Virus record (IMG/VR): IMGVR_UViG_3300036791_000712
Coordinates: 1 to 33,588 of that record
Origin: a virus
Direction: 5' to 3' (one strand)
DNA length: 33,588 nt
Made by a program: the position numbers and the translations under genes. The notes under the pieces are model-generated. The model made no database searches. It was not told where the DNA came from and saw nothing but the letters and a program-made list of their open reading frames with translations. Of the stretch, positions 21,846 to 31,470 are shown in pieces (the stretch's first letter is position 1; every line of letters starts with the position of its first letter).

Positions 21846-23920
21846 TGCCGACGACAATCAAGCCCACTACACCTACCGCTCGCGAGAAGCTCACGCCGTC
21901 CGTTCTGCGGCAGACGCAGCTAGAGCTCATGGGCGAGGATGTGGATCTCACGAGGTTCTACCTCAAGATGACCACTAGGAAGCAGGGCTTCAATGCCGTT
22001 GAGGCAATCTCCGATATCCAGATCGAGCGTACCATTCAGGGTGCGTCAACGGTAACGGTGACGGTAGAGGACAGAGAGGGCATTCTGCTCAACTCAGGAC
22101 AGCTGGCTGCTAGGAACGACGTTGAGATCGATGGGTTGTTTTTCAGGCTTGTGTCTATCGCCAAGAGTGGACAGGAACTGACGCTGACCTTCGAGGATCG
22201 TGAGGTCTCCCTGCTCCGCACCTACGCCAAGCCCATCAAGCAGTCGCTGGCCACGGCCCGCACCCGGATCACCCGCGCGCAATTCGTGCTGCGCATGATC
22301 CGTGAGGTGAAGGAAGAGAAGATCGCCTGGGTCATCCCGGAGCTCACCCAGCGGCAGGCCATTGATACAGCCGCCAAGCTACCGCCGGACCAGGTCAACT
22401 TCACGCAGAAGGGTGCGGGTATACCGGCAGGCACCTTCGCCACGGTCAAGAATGTTCAGATGTCTGCGGCGCAGCGTAAGAACGCCAACACTATCTGCCA
22501 GGTTGGCCTCTCGATGCACCTACCGCGTGAGTATCTGGTCATGGCGATCATGTGCGCTACGCAGGAGAGCTCGATCAACAACCTCAAAGCGGCAACGGAT
22601 CCCAACGCCTACAACTTCCTGGGTGTTGATCCCAACGGTAATCCTGTCGGTTGCTTCCAGCAAATCAAGAAGTGGGGATGGCCCGCGTCGCGAGACGTGG
22701 CCAAGGATGCTGCCGCATTCTACCAGCACCTCATCCCGGTCGTACAGAAGAATCCCACTCAAGCCTACGAGGATTCAATTGAGGCCGTACAGCGTTCCGG
22801 CAACCCCACAGGCTACGGGCAGTGGCGGGATGAGGCAGAGCGCACGGTCACAGCCTTCGGCGTCACCACCGGGCCGTCTACCTTGGCCAACTCACAGTGG
22901 CGCGCTAACACAGCTTCCCCTACCTATGAGTTCTACCGTGGTCTGCCGCCTTCGGGCAAGGTCCGCAAGCAGAAGTATGGTGGGCGCTGGGGACCAGAGA
23001 ACAGCTGGGACTGCATTCAGCGGCTGGCGCAAGAGGTACAGTGGCGCGCTTTCTTCGTGAGCGGCACCTTCTACTTCATCTCAGAGGACGACCTGTTCAA
23101 GAGCCAGCCCATCGCGATCATCGACGAATTCACCGCAGGCGTTGACTCAATAGACGGCGACTACGATGAGGGCAGCAAGGTGGCAACGCTGACCGTCAAT
23201 TGCCGCATCAAGCGCTGGGCAGCACCGCCTGGGTCAGTCATCGAAGTTAGGAACATGGGCCCTTGGAATGGACGCTGGCTGGTGAACGACGTGACGCGTT
23301 CTGCGTTCAGTACGTCTGGGCAGATCACACTCAAGAAGCCGCTGCCTAGGCTGCCGGAGCCGTCCCAGAGCAACCTGGTCAGCAGCCAGACAAACTCCCA
23401 GACGTGGCATCTTGCTCAGACGCCCTCGGGTGTCCCGGGACAGGCTTTCATCCCCAACACCAACAAGACCGGCATTCAGTCTATCGACAAGGCTTACGAG
23501 GAAGCCCTACAGATCAACGCACAGAAGCTTCCGTACGTATGGGGCGGTGGTCACGCTTCCGCAGGGACGCCGGACGGTGGACACCTGGGCGGGCCTGGCG
23601 GCGGCATCGGTCTCACAGGCTACGACTGCTCTGGCGGAACTGGCGCTGTGCTGGCTGCTGGCGGTATGGGCTACAACTGGGGAGGTTACATCCCTGGTTC
23701 TACCGACATGGAATCTTGGGGCGCTGCTGGTCCCGGGAAATACATGACCGTCTACGCCAACAGCGTACATGTGTTCATCGTATTCACGATCCCGCCCAAC
23801 AAGGCGCAGCACTTCGGCACCGGGCAATGGGGCGGCAACAAGACTTGGAGTGGGCCAGGATTCCAGGCTGAGCTACATCCGACTGCGGGCTTCGTCGCGC
23901 GCCACTGGCCGGGCACCTGA
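21845..23920 (+). CDS. Baseplate hub with two muralytic domains
   Basis: 691 aa. Residues about 30-170 and 375-500 look like the two parts of a gp27/gpD-type hub ([20 protein letters not shown]; later [20 protein letters not shown]). Inserted between them, residues about 205-340 resemble a lysozyme/soluble transglycosylase-like domain with Glu241 in CATQESSIN and [15 protein letters not shown]. The C-terminus (about 550-691) is NlpC/P60-like: [20 protein letters not shown] with Cys595, and His642 in [10 protein letters not shown]. The protein would open the host wall at injection. Domain borders are by eye. It precedes the spike gene. Confidence 0.82.
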   Translation: MPTTIKPTTPTAREKLTPSVLRQTQLELMGEDVDLTRFYLKMTTRKQGFNAVEAISDIQIERTIQGASTVTVTVEDREGILLNSGQLAARNDVEIDGLFFRLVSIAKSGQELTLTFEDREVSLLRTYAKPIKQSLATARTRITRAQFVLRMIREVKEEKIAWVIPELTQRQAIDTAAKLPPDQVNFTQKGAGIPAGTFATVKNVQMSAAQRKNANTICQVGLSMHLPREYLVMAIMCATQESSINNLKAATDPNAYNFLGVDPNGNPVGCFQQIKKWGWPASRDVAKDAAAFYQHLIPVVQKNPTQAYEDSIEAVQRSGNPTGYGQWRDEAERTVTAFGVTTGPSTLANSQWRANTASPTYEFYRGLPPSGKVRKQKYGGRWGPENSWDCIQRLAQEVQWRAFFVSGTFYFISEDDLFKSQPIAIIDEFTAGVDSIDGDYDEGSKVATLTVNCRIKRWAAPPGSVIEVRNMGPWNGRWLVNDVTRSAFSTSGQITLKKPLPRLPEPSQSNLVSSQTNSQTWHLAQTPSGVPGQAFIPNTNKTGIQSIDKAYEEALQINAQKLPYVWGGGHASAGTPDGGHLGGPGGGIGLTGYDCSGGTGAVLAAGGMGYNWGGYIPGSTDMESWGAAGPGKYMTVYANSVHVFIVFTIPPNKAQHFGTGQWGGNKTWSGPGFQAELHPTAGFVARHWPGT

Positions 23921-25371
23921 TGGACTTTCGCGACACCCTAGAAGAGCATCAAGACCAGGCACCGCTGTGGTACGGCATCGTGGCCAAGGCTGTTACAGAC
24001 TTTGACCAGGAAGTCTCGGTCATCATCCCGGCATTTGACACTCAGCTGGAGTGGGGACCGTGCCGCTGGAACCGCAGGGTTGATACGCTGCCCAACCGGG
24101 GCGACCAGTGTATCATCGGATTTGATGATGAGCGCAATCCCTGGGTTATGGCGTGGTGGCCCATCGCCGGAGACACCGACATTCCCACCGGAGGCTCGGT
24201 CTCCTATACTGGGCACTGGTCCTTTCAGGCAGGCACCGGGGCACCTGCGACGGGACGTATCAATATTGATACGACAGCCTGGTCTACCGCAACACACATT
24301 CTCGTCAACAAAATTGATACAGCGGGCACCGATGTGTCGCGGATGCTTGAGACGATCAATGTTGGGGATGATGTTGAACTACAGACGGCAGCCAACTCTG
24401 GTAACTGGGGCCGTTACAACATTTCGGCACTCCCGACCGACAACGGTACGTATCTGTCGTTCCCTGTCACCTACACCGATGGTGCCGGGACAATTCCCGG
24501 CAACAACGCAGACACAGTACTCACGCTGATCACGCAGGGTGCCGTAGCGGGGCCACCTGGTCCCACTGGACCCGCTGGTCCCGCCGGACCGCCCGGACCC
24601 GCAGGCCCGACCGGATCAACGGGTGCAATCGGACCACCCGGCGCCACCGGACCCGCCGGACCTACTGGGCCAGCCAGTACGGTTCCCGGCCCAGCCGGTC
24701 CTACGGGCCCAGCCGGTCCTACTGGCGCCACAGGCTCTCAAGGACCCGCAGGCCCAACTGGTCCCCAAGGCACAGCGGGTGAAGGATGGTACACCGGCTC
24801 GGGCGCTCCGGCAGCTGGTCTGGGTGCTGTCAACGACTGGTACCTGGACAACGCATCGGGTAACTTCTACGAGAAGACATCCGCCAGTAACTGGACCCAA
24901 CGCGGCAACCTACAGGGTCCCATGGGAGCTACAGGACCAGCAGGTGCTACTGGTTCCCAGGGTCCGATCGGCCCAGCAGGTCCAACTGGCCCGACGGGAG
25001 CAACGGGTGCGCAAGGCCCAAAGGGTGATACAGGTGCCACAGGCCTGACAGGTCCGATAGGTCCCGCAGGTCCTACCGGCCCAACTGGTCCGGCCAGCAC
25101 TGTCCCGGGCCCAGCGGGTCCGACAGGCCCAACAGGTGCCACAGGTTCCCAAGGTCCGCAAGGACCCACTGGTCTTACAGGTGCGACTGGGCCTGCCGGT
25201 GCTACAGGCGCAACAGGTCCGGCTGGTCCTACCGGCGCGGCCGGTGTGATGGCAGTATATGATCAGGCAGCCGAGCCTGTAGGCGCACCGCTGGGTGCCA
25301 TCTGGATCACGCAGGATGCGCCGCCTGTTTCCGTCGGAATCAAGCCGGTCCACTACGACGACCTGGTATGA
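23920..25371 (+). CDS. Baseplate spike (gpV/gp45-like) fused to collagen-like repeats
   Basis: Residues about 15-85 match the OB-fold of spike proteins ([40 protein letters not shown]). Residues 100-205 are a beta domain of the kind found in fibres. Two Gly-X-Y tracts follow, at about 211-287 and 333-443, mainly GPTGPAG and GATG units, separated by a non-collagen module ([37 protein letters not shown]). A duplicated unit, [15 protein letters not shown], occurs in both tracts. The C-terminus is a short globular tip. Position after the hub fits the spike; the long collagen rod is unusual there. It overlaps the next gene by ATGA. Confidence 0.8.
   Translation: MDFRDTLEEHQDQAPLWYGIVAKAVTDFDQEVSVIIPAFDTQLEWGPCRWNRRVDTLPNRGDQCIIGFDDERNPWVMAWWPIAGDTDIPTGGSVSYTGHWSFQAGTGAPATGRINIDTTAWSTATHILVNKIDTAGTDVSRMLETINVGDDVELQTAANSGNWGRYNISALPTDNGTYLSFPVTYTDGAGTIPGNNADTVLTLITQGAVAGPPGPTGPAGPAGPPGPAGPTGSTGAIGPPGATGPAGPTGPASTVPGPAGPTGPAGPTGATGSQGPAGPTGPQGTAGEGWYTGSGAPAAGLGAVNDWYLDNASGNFYEKTSASNWTQRGNLQGPMGATGPAGATGSQGPIGPAGPTGPTGATGAQGPKGDTGATGLTGPIGPAGPTGPTGPASTVPGPAGPTGPTGATGSQGPQGPTGLTGATGPAGATGATGPAGPTGAAGVMAVYDQAAEPVGAPLGAIWITQDAPPVSVGIKPVHYDDLV
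24548..25245 (+). repeat. DNA encoding Gly-X-Y repeats
   Basis: Two runs of degenerate 9-base units (GGTCC-type codons for Gly-Pro-Ala/Thr) at about 24548-24780 and 24916-25245, with near-duplicate segments around 24665-24740 and 25085-25155. Such DNA is prone to unit gain and loss. The antisense open frames here are by-products. Confidence 0.85.
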
Positions 25372-26834
25372 GCGAAATAGTCGATCCCCGTGCCACGATT
25401 GACCCGCCGCGTGCGATTCGCGTCAAGACCTCCACGGGCTGGGCAGATCTCGTCATAGAAGGGCCAGCAGGCGCAGCCGGTCCGGCAGGAGCTACGGGTC
25501 CAGCAGGACCCGCAGGCGCAGCAGGGCCAGCAGGTCCCGGTGTGCCGGTAGGCGGTGCGGCCGGCACGGTACTCACCAAGAACACCCCAACCAACTACGA
25601 CACACTCTGGGCGGCTGCCGCTCCTGCGACTGACTTGGTGTACGAAGGTGACTACGTTGCCGGTAGCTACACGGATGGTGACATCGTTATCTACCAGGGT
25701 GTCAGCTACATGGCGGTGCGCCCGACCAGCAACCCGCCGACGCCGTGGCCACAGCAGGGTGGCCTCGCGATTCCACAAAGCGCACTTGTCCCGATCGCAG
25801 ACATCAAGCTTGCGACGTCGCAGACGACGATCGACATTCCGGGCATCCCGCAAGGCTTCGCGCACCTGCACATGCTCGTCTCGGCACGCGACACGGCCGC
25901 CACCGCCGAGATACTCGGCATGCAGTTCAATGGCGACGCAGGGACGAACTACAACTACGAAGTGTCGACTGCGGCGGCGACGACACAAACGAACGCAGAG
26001 ACACTCAACGGCACATACGGGCGCATCGGACGGTTTCCGGGAACCAATGCGCCCGTCGGCGCGTTCAGCTCGAACGTCGTCGACATCAACGACTATACGA
26101 ACGCGACGAATCACAAAACCGTCACTGCTCGCACCGCGTCGCGCGAAGGCACGGGGTCGGGCAGCATCACGGTCGAGAGTAATTCGTTTTCATGGTCGCC
26201 CGCCACGCCCGTCCCCGTTACGCGGATCACGCTCACAACGTCAGGCTTCCAGTTCGCGGCGGGGACGCGTGTCACGTTGTATGGCGTTCTCGGCACGTTG
26301 CAGTCGTCGATCGCGGCGCTGACAATTCCCGTCGCTGCCACGACACTCCCGGTGTCGCCGTCAGACGGCCAGCAGGCAATCCTTGTTGACAACACTGCAG
26401 CGCCAACGTACTCATGGCTCTTGCAGTGGAGCGCGACCGCGTCGCGCTGGCTGTTCATCGGCGGTGCGCCCGGTTTTTCCGAAGTGATCCCTCTCGACTC
26501 GACGGCTGTTCAGACTTATGGCAACTTGACGAACGTCGGACCTCAGTTCACATGCCCGCGTGCAGGATTGTATGAAGTAAGTTGGGGTATGCAAGGTGAT
26601 CCTAATGGTGTCGCCGGAAACCAGGCATTGATGACGATCAAGGTCGGCGCAGCTGCCGCGACCGACGCGAACATCGTCACGTCACGTAGCTCAGACCTGG
26701 AGTCGGTCGCACGTACGAGCCGCTTCACGATCGTCAATCCCGGCGACGCTCTGCTTGCGCAATACCGCGCGACGGGCGGCACCGTACGCTTCCAGATGCG
26801 CTGGCTCAATGTCAAGCCGGTGTACGTGACATGA
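25368..26834 (+). CDS. Tail fibre / receptor-binding protein A
   Basis: 488 aa. An N-terminal segment ([20 protein letters not shown]) leads into a short Gly-X-Y run (residues 32-58) and a linker ([20 protein letters not shown]). A beta domain follows at about 138-320 ([36 protein letters not shown]), then [18 protein letters not shown] and a C-terminal domain ([18 protein letters not shown]) that resembles C1q/TNF-like trimeric heads by pattern. It shares its middle domain with the next gene. Codons from about 25800 are rich in ACG, TCG and GCG, unlike the flanking tail genes, suggesting separate ancestry. Confidence 0.8.
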   Translation: MSEIVDPRATIDPPRAIRVKTSTGWADLVIEGPAGAAGPAGATGPAGPAGAAGPAGPGVPVGGAAGTVLTKNTPTNYDTLWAAAAPATDLVYEGDYVAGSYTDGDIVIYQGVSYMAVRPTSNPPTPWPQQGGLAIPQSALVPIADIKLATSQTTIDIPGIPQGFAHLHMLVSARDTAATAEILGMQFNGDAGTNYNYEVSTAAATTQTNAETLNGTYGRIGRFPGTNAPVGAFSSNVVDINDYTNATNHKTVTARTASREGTGSGSITVESNSFSWSPATPVPVTRITLTTSGFQFAAGTRVTLYGVLGTLQSSIAALTIPVAATTLPVSPSDGQQAILVDNTAAPTYSWLLQWSATASRWLFIGGAPGFSEVIPLDSTAVQTYGNLTNVGPQFTCPRAGLYEVSWGMQGDPNGVAGNQALMTIKVGAAAATDANIVTSRSSDLESVARTSRFTIVNPGDALLAQYRATGGTVRFQMRWLNVKPVYVT

Positions 26835-28003
26835 GCGGCGTCGACGATCTTCTCGCGCCACGTGCGACGCCGCCACCTGCGTCGACAGATTGGGTTCCGA
26901 TATGGAATCTCGGCGCACCCGCAGGCGTACCGACAGGTGCACTCGTGCCAATCGCGGACATTGTTCTCTCATCGTCGCAGCCGTCGATCGACCTGCTGAA
27001 CATCCCGCAGACCTTCTCGCATCTGATGCTCAAGATCGTCTGCCGCAGTGACGCACCCTCCGGGAACACGACGCTGCTGCTGCGCTTCAACGGCGACAGC
27101 GGCGCGAACTACGACCGCGAACTTCTGTTCGCGAGTGCTGCCGCTACCGGCGCGCAGGAGCAGCTTGGGGCGACGAGCATGGACGTCGGCTGGGGATCGA
27201 TCATCCCGACCGCCAGTGCTCCTGCCGGGAGATACGCGATGTTCGACGTCAGCATCCCTTCGTACGTCAGTGCGCTTGTCAGCAAAACGGTGCGCGCCGT
27301 TGGCGGCAATAGCTTCTCGACCGCGTCAGGCGCGACGTACGTGTCCGACTACTTCGGGTTTTGGCGCAGCACCGCGCCGATCAACCGCATCACGCTGACA
27401 CTCGGCGCGGGCAACCTCGTCGCCGGTACGCAAGTGACGCTGTACGGGATGCTCGGCACGTTGCCAACGACAGTTGCGCCGCCTGTCACTGCAGCTGTGC
27501 CCGCAACGACGCTCCCTGGATCACCTGTTGACGGGCAGCAGGCGATCCTCGTTGACTCGACGAGCGCGCCGACCTTCTCGTGGCTGCTACAATGGAGCGC
27601 TGTTGCAGCCAAATGGATCGCGATCGGTCCGGGCACGCCGCTTGGGAATGAATTGCTAACTAGCAATGCTCTTGCCAACGCGGGCACTACCGCTTATGTA
27701 GCATTGCCAACTGCTACGCCTACGATTACAATTCCACGATCAGGAAGATACGACCTCACATTTGGGGCTCAGTTGCAGGGCGGCGCAGTTAACGTCGCTC
27801 TCAACAGTGCAAACCTGACTCCGAATGATGCAGACAGTCTCTCAGTTTCTCAATCTACTGGTATGTTTGCCTATTGTTCGCGTACCCTATACAATAGACA
27901 ATGTGCAGCGGGAGACGTAGTTACGCTTCGTTACAAGGGCAACCTCTCGGGGTGGGCCATCCCCAACTGCTCAATCGCCGCTATCCCGATCTGGGTGACA
28001 TAG
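26831..28003 (+). CDS. Tail fibre / receptor-binding protein B, paralogue of A
   Basis: 390 aa, ATGA-coupled to fibre A. It repeats fibre A's middle domain: LVPIADIVLSSSQPSIDLLN, then FNGDSGANYDRE, then [31 protein letters not shown] and [17 protein letters not shown], but has no collagen run. The C-terminal domain (residues about 280-390; RSGRYDLTFGAQLQGGAV) is again C1q-like in pattern but is encoded by AT-richer DNA (from about 27650) than the rest, suggesting that the tip was swapped independently. A duplicated fibre pair suggests host-range diversification. Confidence 0.78.
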   Translation: MSGVDDLLAPRATPPPASTDWVPIWNLGAPAGVPTGALVPIADIVLSSSQPSIDLLNIPQTFSHLMLKIVCRSDAPSGNTTLLLRFNGDSGANYDRELLFASAAATGAQEQLGATSMDVGWGSIIPTASAPAGRYAMFDVSIPSYVSALVSKTVRAVGGNSFSTASGATYVSDYFGFWRSTAPINRITLTLGAGNLVAGTQVTLYGMLGTLPTTVAPPVTAAVPATTLPGSPVDGQQAILVDSTSAPTFSWLLQWSAVAAKWIAIGPGTPLGNELLTSNALANAGTTAYVALPTATPTITIPRSGRYDLTFGAQLQGGAVNVALNSANLTPNDADSLSVSQSTGMFAYCSRTLYNRQCAAGDVVTLRYKGNLSGWAIPNCSIAAIPIWVT

Positions 28004-28011
28004 GAGGCTCA

Positions 28012-28341
28012 ATGGCAACTACTGTGATCCCGCACTTCGACATGCCGTTCCGGCTCAGCCCTGACCACCCGGCAGAGGTTGAGCAGGATTCAATCGAGGA
28101 CGTCACCAACTGCGTTGAGTGTATCGTCCGCACGACCGTAGGGTCTCGGCCAGAGCTACCGGACTTTGGCATCGAAGACCTGACCTTTGATACACAGCCT
28201 CTGCCGACGGCAGATCAGATGGTAGCTGTCGCGCAACAAGAGCCGCGTGTGGCCACGGCCTGGGAGCAGGAGCCAGACCCGGCTGACTCCCTGGTGGCTA
28301 ACGTCCTCATCAAGGTTGCGGAAGTTGAGGTGATGACCTAG
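28012..28341 (+). CDS. Baseplate wedge protein, gp25/W-like
   Basis: 109 aa. ATG 28012 behind TAGGAGGCTCA; an earlier in-frame start lies inside the fibre gene. The core (QDSIEDVTNCVECIVRTTVG, SRPELPDFGIEDLTF) is the gp25-like signature, with the P-x-F-G turn. It connects the baseplate wedge to the sheath and starts its polymerisation. The J-like gene follows with TAGTG overlap. Confidence 0.87.
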   Translation: MATTVIPHFDMPFRLSPDHPAEVEQDSIEDVTNCVECIVRTTVGSRPELPDFGIEDLTFDTQPLPTADQMVAVAQQEPRVATAWEQEPDPADSLVANVLIKVAEVEVMT

Positions 28342-29510
28342 TGTCAGACATCTACATCGAACTGCCGATCGATACCGATCCGGAAGACGTACTAGCAGAC
28401 GCCTACGCTCAGCTTCAGGACATGATCCCAGGCTGGCAGCCTGCCTCCGGGAACCTAGACGTCTGGATCCTCATGGCTATCTCGGCGACCGCAGCCGAGT
28501 CCCGCGAAGTTGTGAGCACAGTCTCCAAGTCGATCTTCCGCTGGTACGGTAACAGCCTCGTCAACATCCCGCCTGTAGACGCTGCGCCTGCCTATGCTAC
28601 AACTACCTGGACCGTCGTAGACGCCAACGGATACTTCATCCCTGGCGGTACGCAGGTAGGAATCTCCGATCCCGACACCGGCGAAGTTATCCCGTTTGAG
28701 ACGCAGGCTGACTACACCGTACCACCCGGTGTAACCATGACCCCTGCCGGTGACATTCAGATCATCGCCACAGACCCAGGAGCAGACGGGAACAGTCTGG
28801 GGCCAGACGTTGAACTGATTGATCCCCTGAACTTCGTGACCAGCATCGTCACGGTAGCGCCCACCTCAGGCGGGCAGGATGCTGAGTCGGATGACGACTA
28901 TCTGAATAGGCTGACGGCTGAATTGCAATTGATGGCACCGCGTCCTATTCTGCCGAACGACTTCGCAGTCTTCGCTCGCGATATCCCTGGTGCCTGGCGT
29001 GCGCTGGCCATCGACCTGTACAACCCTGGCCCGCCTCCAACAACGAACACACCGCGCTGCGTAACGATCATTGCGGTTGATCAGAACGGCCAGCCCGTAT
29101 CGTCAACCGTCAAGGCAGCGATCGATGCAGACCTACAGGCTCGGCGTGAGGTCAACTTCCTGGTGTTCGAGGCTGACGCCACTCTCACACAAATCGACGT
29201 GACCTATACGGCTGTGGCCCTGGCAGGGTATGATAAGCCCACCCTGATGGGCAGCATCAATACAGCGCTACAGAGTTACCTCAGCCCGGCGACATGGGGA
29301 ACGTTGCAGAATGACACTCGAGCCTGGCGCCAGATCACCGTGGTGCGGTATCTGGAGATCGCCCAAGTCATCAACGACACGAACGGCGTAGACTACATCT
29401 CTACGCTTACACTAGGAATTCACGGCGGTAGCATGGCCTCGTCTGATGTCAATCTTCCTGGGCTCGCACCGCTGCCCGAGTACGGGACGATCACAGGTAC
29501 TGTGAACTGA
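28341..29510 (+). CDS. Baseplate J-like wedge protein
   Basis: 389 aa, GTG start. The pattern is that of the Baseplate_J family: an N-terminal helical domain (VLADAYAQLQDMIPGWQPAS; SREVVSTVSKSIFRWYGNSL), a central part with VPPGVTMTPAGDIQIIATDP, then SGGQDAESDDDYLNRLTAEL and DFAVFARDIPGAWRALAIDL, and a C-terminal ferredoxin-like part (INTALQSYLSPATWG). It forms the wedge arms that respond to receptor contact. TGATG with the next gene. Confidence 0.9.
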   Translation: MSDIYIELPIDTDPEDVLADAYAQLQDMIPGWQPASGNLDVWILMAISATAAESREVVSTVSKSIFRWYGNSLVNIPPVDAAPAYATTTWTVVDANGYFIPGGTQVGISDPDTGEVIPFETQADYTVPPGVTMTPAGDIQIIATDPGADGNSLGPDVELIDPLNFVTSIVTVAPTSGGQDAESDDDYLNRLTAELQLMAPRPILPNDFAVFARDIPGAWRALAIDLYNPGPPPTTNTPRCVTIIAVDQNGQPVSSTVKAAIDADLQARREVNFLVFEADATLTQIDVTYTAVALAGYDKPTLMGSINTALQSYLSPATWGTLQNDTRAWRQITVVRYLEIAQVINDTNGVDYISTLTLGIHGGSMASSDVNLPGLAPLPEYGTITGTVN

Positions 29511-30142
29511 TGGCGGAACCTACGCTTGAGAGTTTCGCGCAGGCACTGTACGACTCTCTAGAGCCGATGCAGTACGCTGAGGTGGACACGGACTACGCGC
29601 TCGCCAAGTATCTGGCGGGCATCGGCGCAGAGTTCCAGATCACAGAGGATGCCGGCCGTGACCAAGGGGATGTTCCTGGCTGGGCCAACATGCTGGACCC
29701 GGATCTGTGCCCGAGCTACGCGCTGGGTTGGCTGGCACAGTTCGCAGGCGTCATGCTGGACCCTGCGCTTGATGACGCCGACCAGCGTGCACGCATCAAA
29801 TCTGCGGATGGCTGGAAGCGCGGCACCGTCGCGGCGATGAAGGGTGCGGTCAAGGCATACCTAACCGGCACCCAGACGTTCGCATTCCGGGAACGGTTCG
29901 ATGTCAACAACCCCAGCATCGACTCACCGTACTACATGGACATCGTGACCAAGACATCCGAGACCCCGAACCCTACGGCTGCCCATGCGGCGATCCTCTC
30001 GCAGAAGCCTGCGGGCATCGTCCTGACCTATCGGCAGCTGGCCGGGAATGACTACATTGCCGTCAAGACCAACAACGCCACCTATGCGGTCGCCAAGACT
30101 AACTACCCGCAATATGCCAATATGCTGACAGGGCCACCGTAG
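29510..30142 (+). CDS. Tail protein I-like baseplate component
   Basis: 210 aa, following J in the P2/Mu order W-J-I. Segments such as YALGWLAQFAGVMLDPALDD, QRARIKSADGWKRGTVAAMK and AVKAYLTGTQTFAFRER match P2 gpI-like proteins, which tie the J wedge to the fibres. The C-terminus (AVKTNNATYAVAKTNYPQYA) is repetitive and may contact the fibre. ATG in TGATG. Confidence 0.85.
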   Translation: MAEPTLESFAQALYDSLEPMQYAEVDTDYALAKYLAGIGAEFQITEDAGRDQGDVPGWANMLDPDLCPSYALGWLAQFAGVMLDPALDDADQRARIKSADGWKRGTVAAMKGAVKAYLTGTQTFAFRERFDVNNPSIDSPYYMDIVTKTSETPNPTAAHAAILSQKPAGIVLTYRQLAGNDYIAVKTNNATYAVAKTNYPQYANMLTGPP

Positions 30143-30152
30143 AGGAGGGATC

Positions 30153-30908
30153 ATGGCTCACACAACACCGACCTATGCTCTGCCGGTCCCAGACGAGACC
30201 GATACAGCCGACGTCCCGAGAGACATCTCTGCGTTGGCGGTTCAGCTGGACGGAACAACGCTACCGCTATTCGAGACGCTGGCCCACAAGGCTGTCGCCA
30301 GCGGCTACGCATCACTTGACGCAACGGGCAAGGTTCCGGCTGCCCAGCTACCCGCTGCTGCTGCCAGCGGCGCTACCGTAGCCAGCACGATTGCAGGCCT
30401 GGGCGCTGGTGTCGACGGTAAGATAGGCCTGATCGTCACAGGCACCGAAATTCTGTACCTCATCTACTCTGCTACGGCAGGCAAGTGGATCAGCCCGCCG
30501 GTCGTCGCAGGCAGCCCGACAGGGCAGCAGGCAACGAGTGGCGTGAACTGGGTGGGGCTGAACCACGACCTGCGCTTCCCATGGTCAGCCCTACAGATTG
30601 CTGGCCTGAAGGTGCAGGCACGCGGCCTGATTGAGGGTGTAGATACACAGAACGATCAGAACGGCTGTAATGGGCGCTTTGTTCGCTACACAAACTCGGT
30701 GCCTGCGGCGGCAAACGGCGTTAGTGTTGCTCAGACAAACTTCGGGGCTATGAACTACCTAGCGCACCAGTCGGGCATGATCGACTGGACAGACTTGGCA
30801 ATGCCGGCCGCCAACTACGCCATGGTGCAGCTGCAAGCCTCAACACAGGACAGCAACAACCACAGTGGCGCGTTCTGGGGTACGCTCTGGATGAGGTTTA
30901 CTTCCTAG
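30153..30908 (+). CDS. Tail fibre protein C
   Basis: 251 aa with GAGGAGGGATC before the ATG. The N-terminus, ALPVPDETDTADVPRDISAL, and the segment YASLDATGKVPAAQLPAAAA are standard fibre attachment and repeat motifs. The C-terminal half is a Gly/Asn/Gln-rich beta domain (NYAMVQLQASTQDSNNHSGA; FWGTLWMRFTS), probably the receptor-binding tip. It ends the plus-strand tail operon, and its TAG shares four bases (CTAG) with the stop of the convergent minus-strand gene. Confidence 0.78.
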   Translation: MAHTTPTYALPVPDETDTADVPRDISALAVQLDGTTLPLFETLAHKAVASGYASLDATGKVPAAQLPAAAASGATVASTIAGLGAGVDGKIGLIVTGTEILYLIYSATAGKWISPPVVAGSPTGQQATSGVNWVGLNHDLRFPWSALQIAGLKVQARGLIEGVDTQNDQNGCNGRFVRYTNSVPAAANGVSVAQTNFGAMNYLAHQSGMIDWTDLAMPAANYAMVQLQASTQDSNNHSGAFWGTLWMRFTS

Positions 30909-31306
30909 CGGCGCATCGCATACGCAAGGAAGCTGATCTCACCGTTGATCCTGGTTAGAACCCGGTTGCGTATCTTGCGGTCTGCTATGGTTTCTATGGG
31001 CCACTCTTCAACCGTGGCCCGTCGTTCAAGTAGCTGGGTGTGGTAGGCCGACCACCAGATCTCCCAGTCTATCGCGGCAGCCTCTTCCCGTATCTTCTCC
31101 GGGGAGCTGCCGTCTACAACTTCCGACCAGCCGGTAAGAATACTTCTAGCCGCATGCTCAAGGCGTCTACAGCGCTTTTTGTCTAAGGCTAGTTCCTGCC
31201 GATCAGCCTTGCGCAGTCTTCTAGGAATTGTCCGTGCGGCTTCCGCCAGGAGGTAGACCTTGTGTAGCCGCTCCATCTCAGCACGCTCAAATTCTTCACG
31301 GTCCAC
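30905..31306 (-). CDS. Unknown helical protein, 133 aa
   Basis: The GTG at 31306 is chosen because GAGGAGG lies eight bases upstream; an in-frame TTG at 31357 would add 17 residues with a poorer site. The product is strongly charged and helical (VDREEFERAEMERLHKVYLL; RRLRKADRQELALDKKRCRR; IDWEIWWSAYHTQLLERRAT). No family recognised. It is last in the right-arm minus operon, about 165 bases after the glycosyltransferase gene. Confidence 0.72.
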   Translation of the reverse strand: MDREEFERAEMERLHKVYLLAEAARTIPRRLRKADRQELALDKKRCRRLEHAARSILTGWSEVVDGSSPEKIREEAAAIDWEIWWSAYHTQLLERRATVEEWPIETIADRKIRNRVLTRINGEISFLAYAMRR

Positions 31307-31470
31307 GCTTAACGCCTCCTCACCTAGTTGAAGCTGGGTGGACAGCCTTCCCTGCAACTCCCTAAGGATTTCTTAGCGGTGAACCCTTACCTTTTACTGT
31401 ACCGCTTTTGTGGAGTTGTACGGACGATGCAGTGGCTCCAGGCACGAGTAGGGGTCAAACAGGGGTAGAT
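31307..31470. other. Intergenic gap with small repeats
   Basis: Contains a CTAAG/CTTAG hairpin (31362-31366/31372-31376) and AGCGGT/ACCGCT arms (31375-31380/31401-31406). A GGTCAAA/TTTGACC pair (31453-31459/31481-31487) straddles the end of the glycosyltransferase gene and encloses the direct repeat GTAGATTT (31465, 31475). No clear promoter or T-run terminator is seen. Confidence 0.4.

Noticed and set aside
24471-25594. Minus-strand Gly-Pro-rich frames opposite the collagen repeats
   Set aside because: Reverse complements of Gly-X-Y codons also read as Gly/Pro repeats; no SD or independent support.
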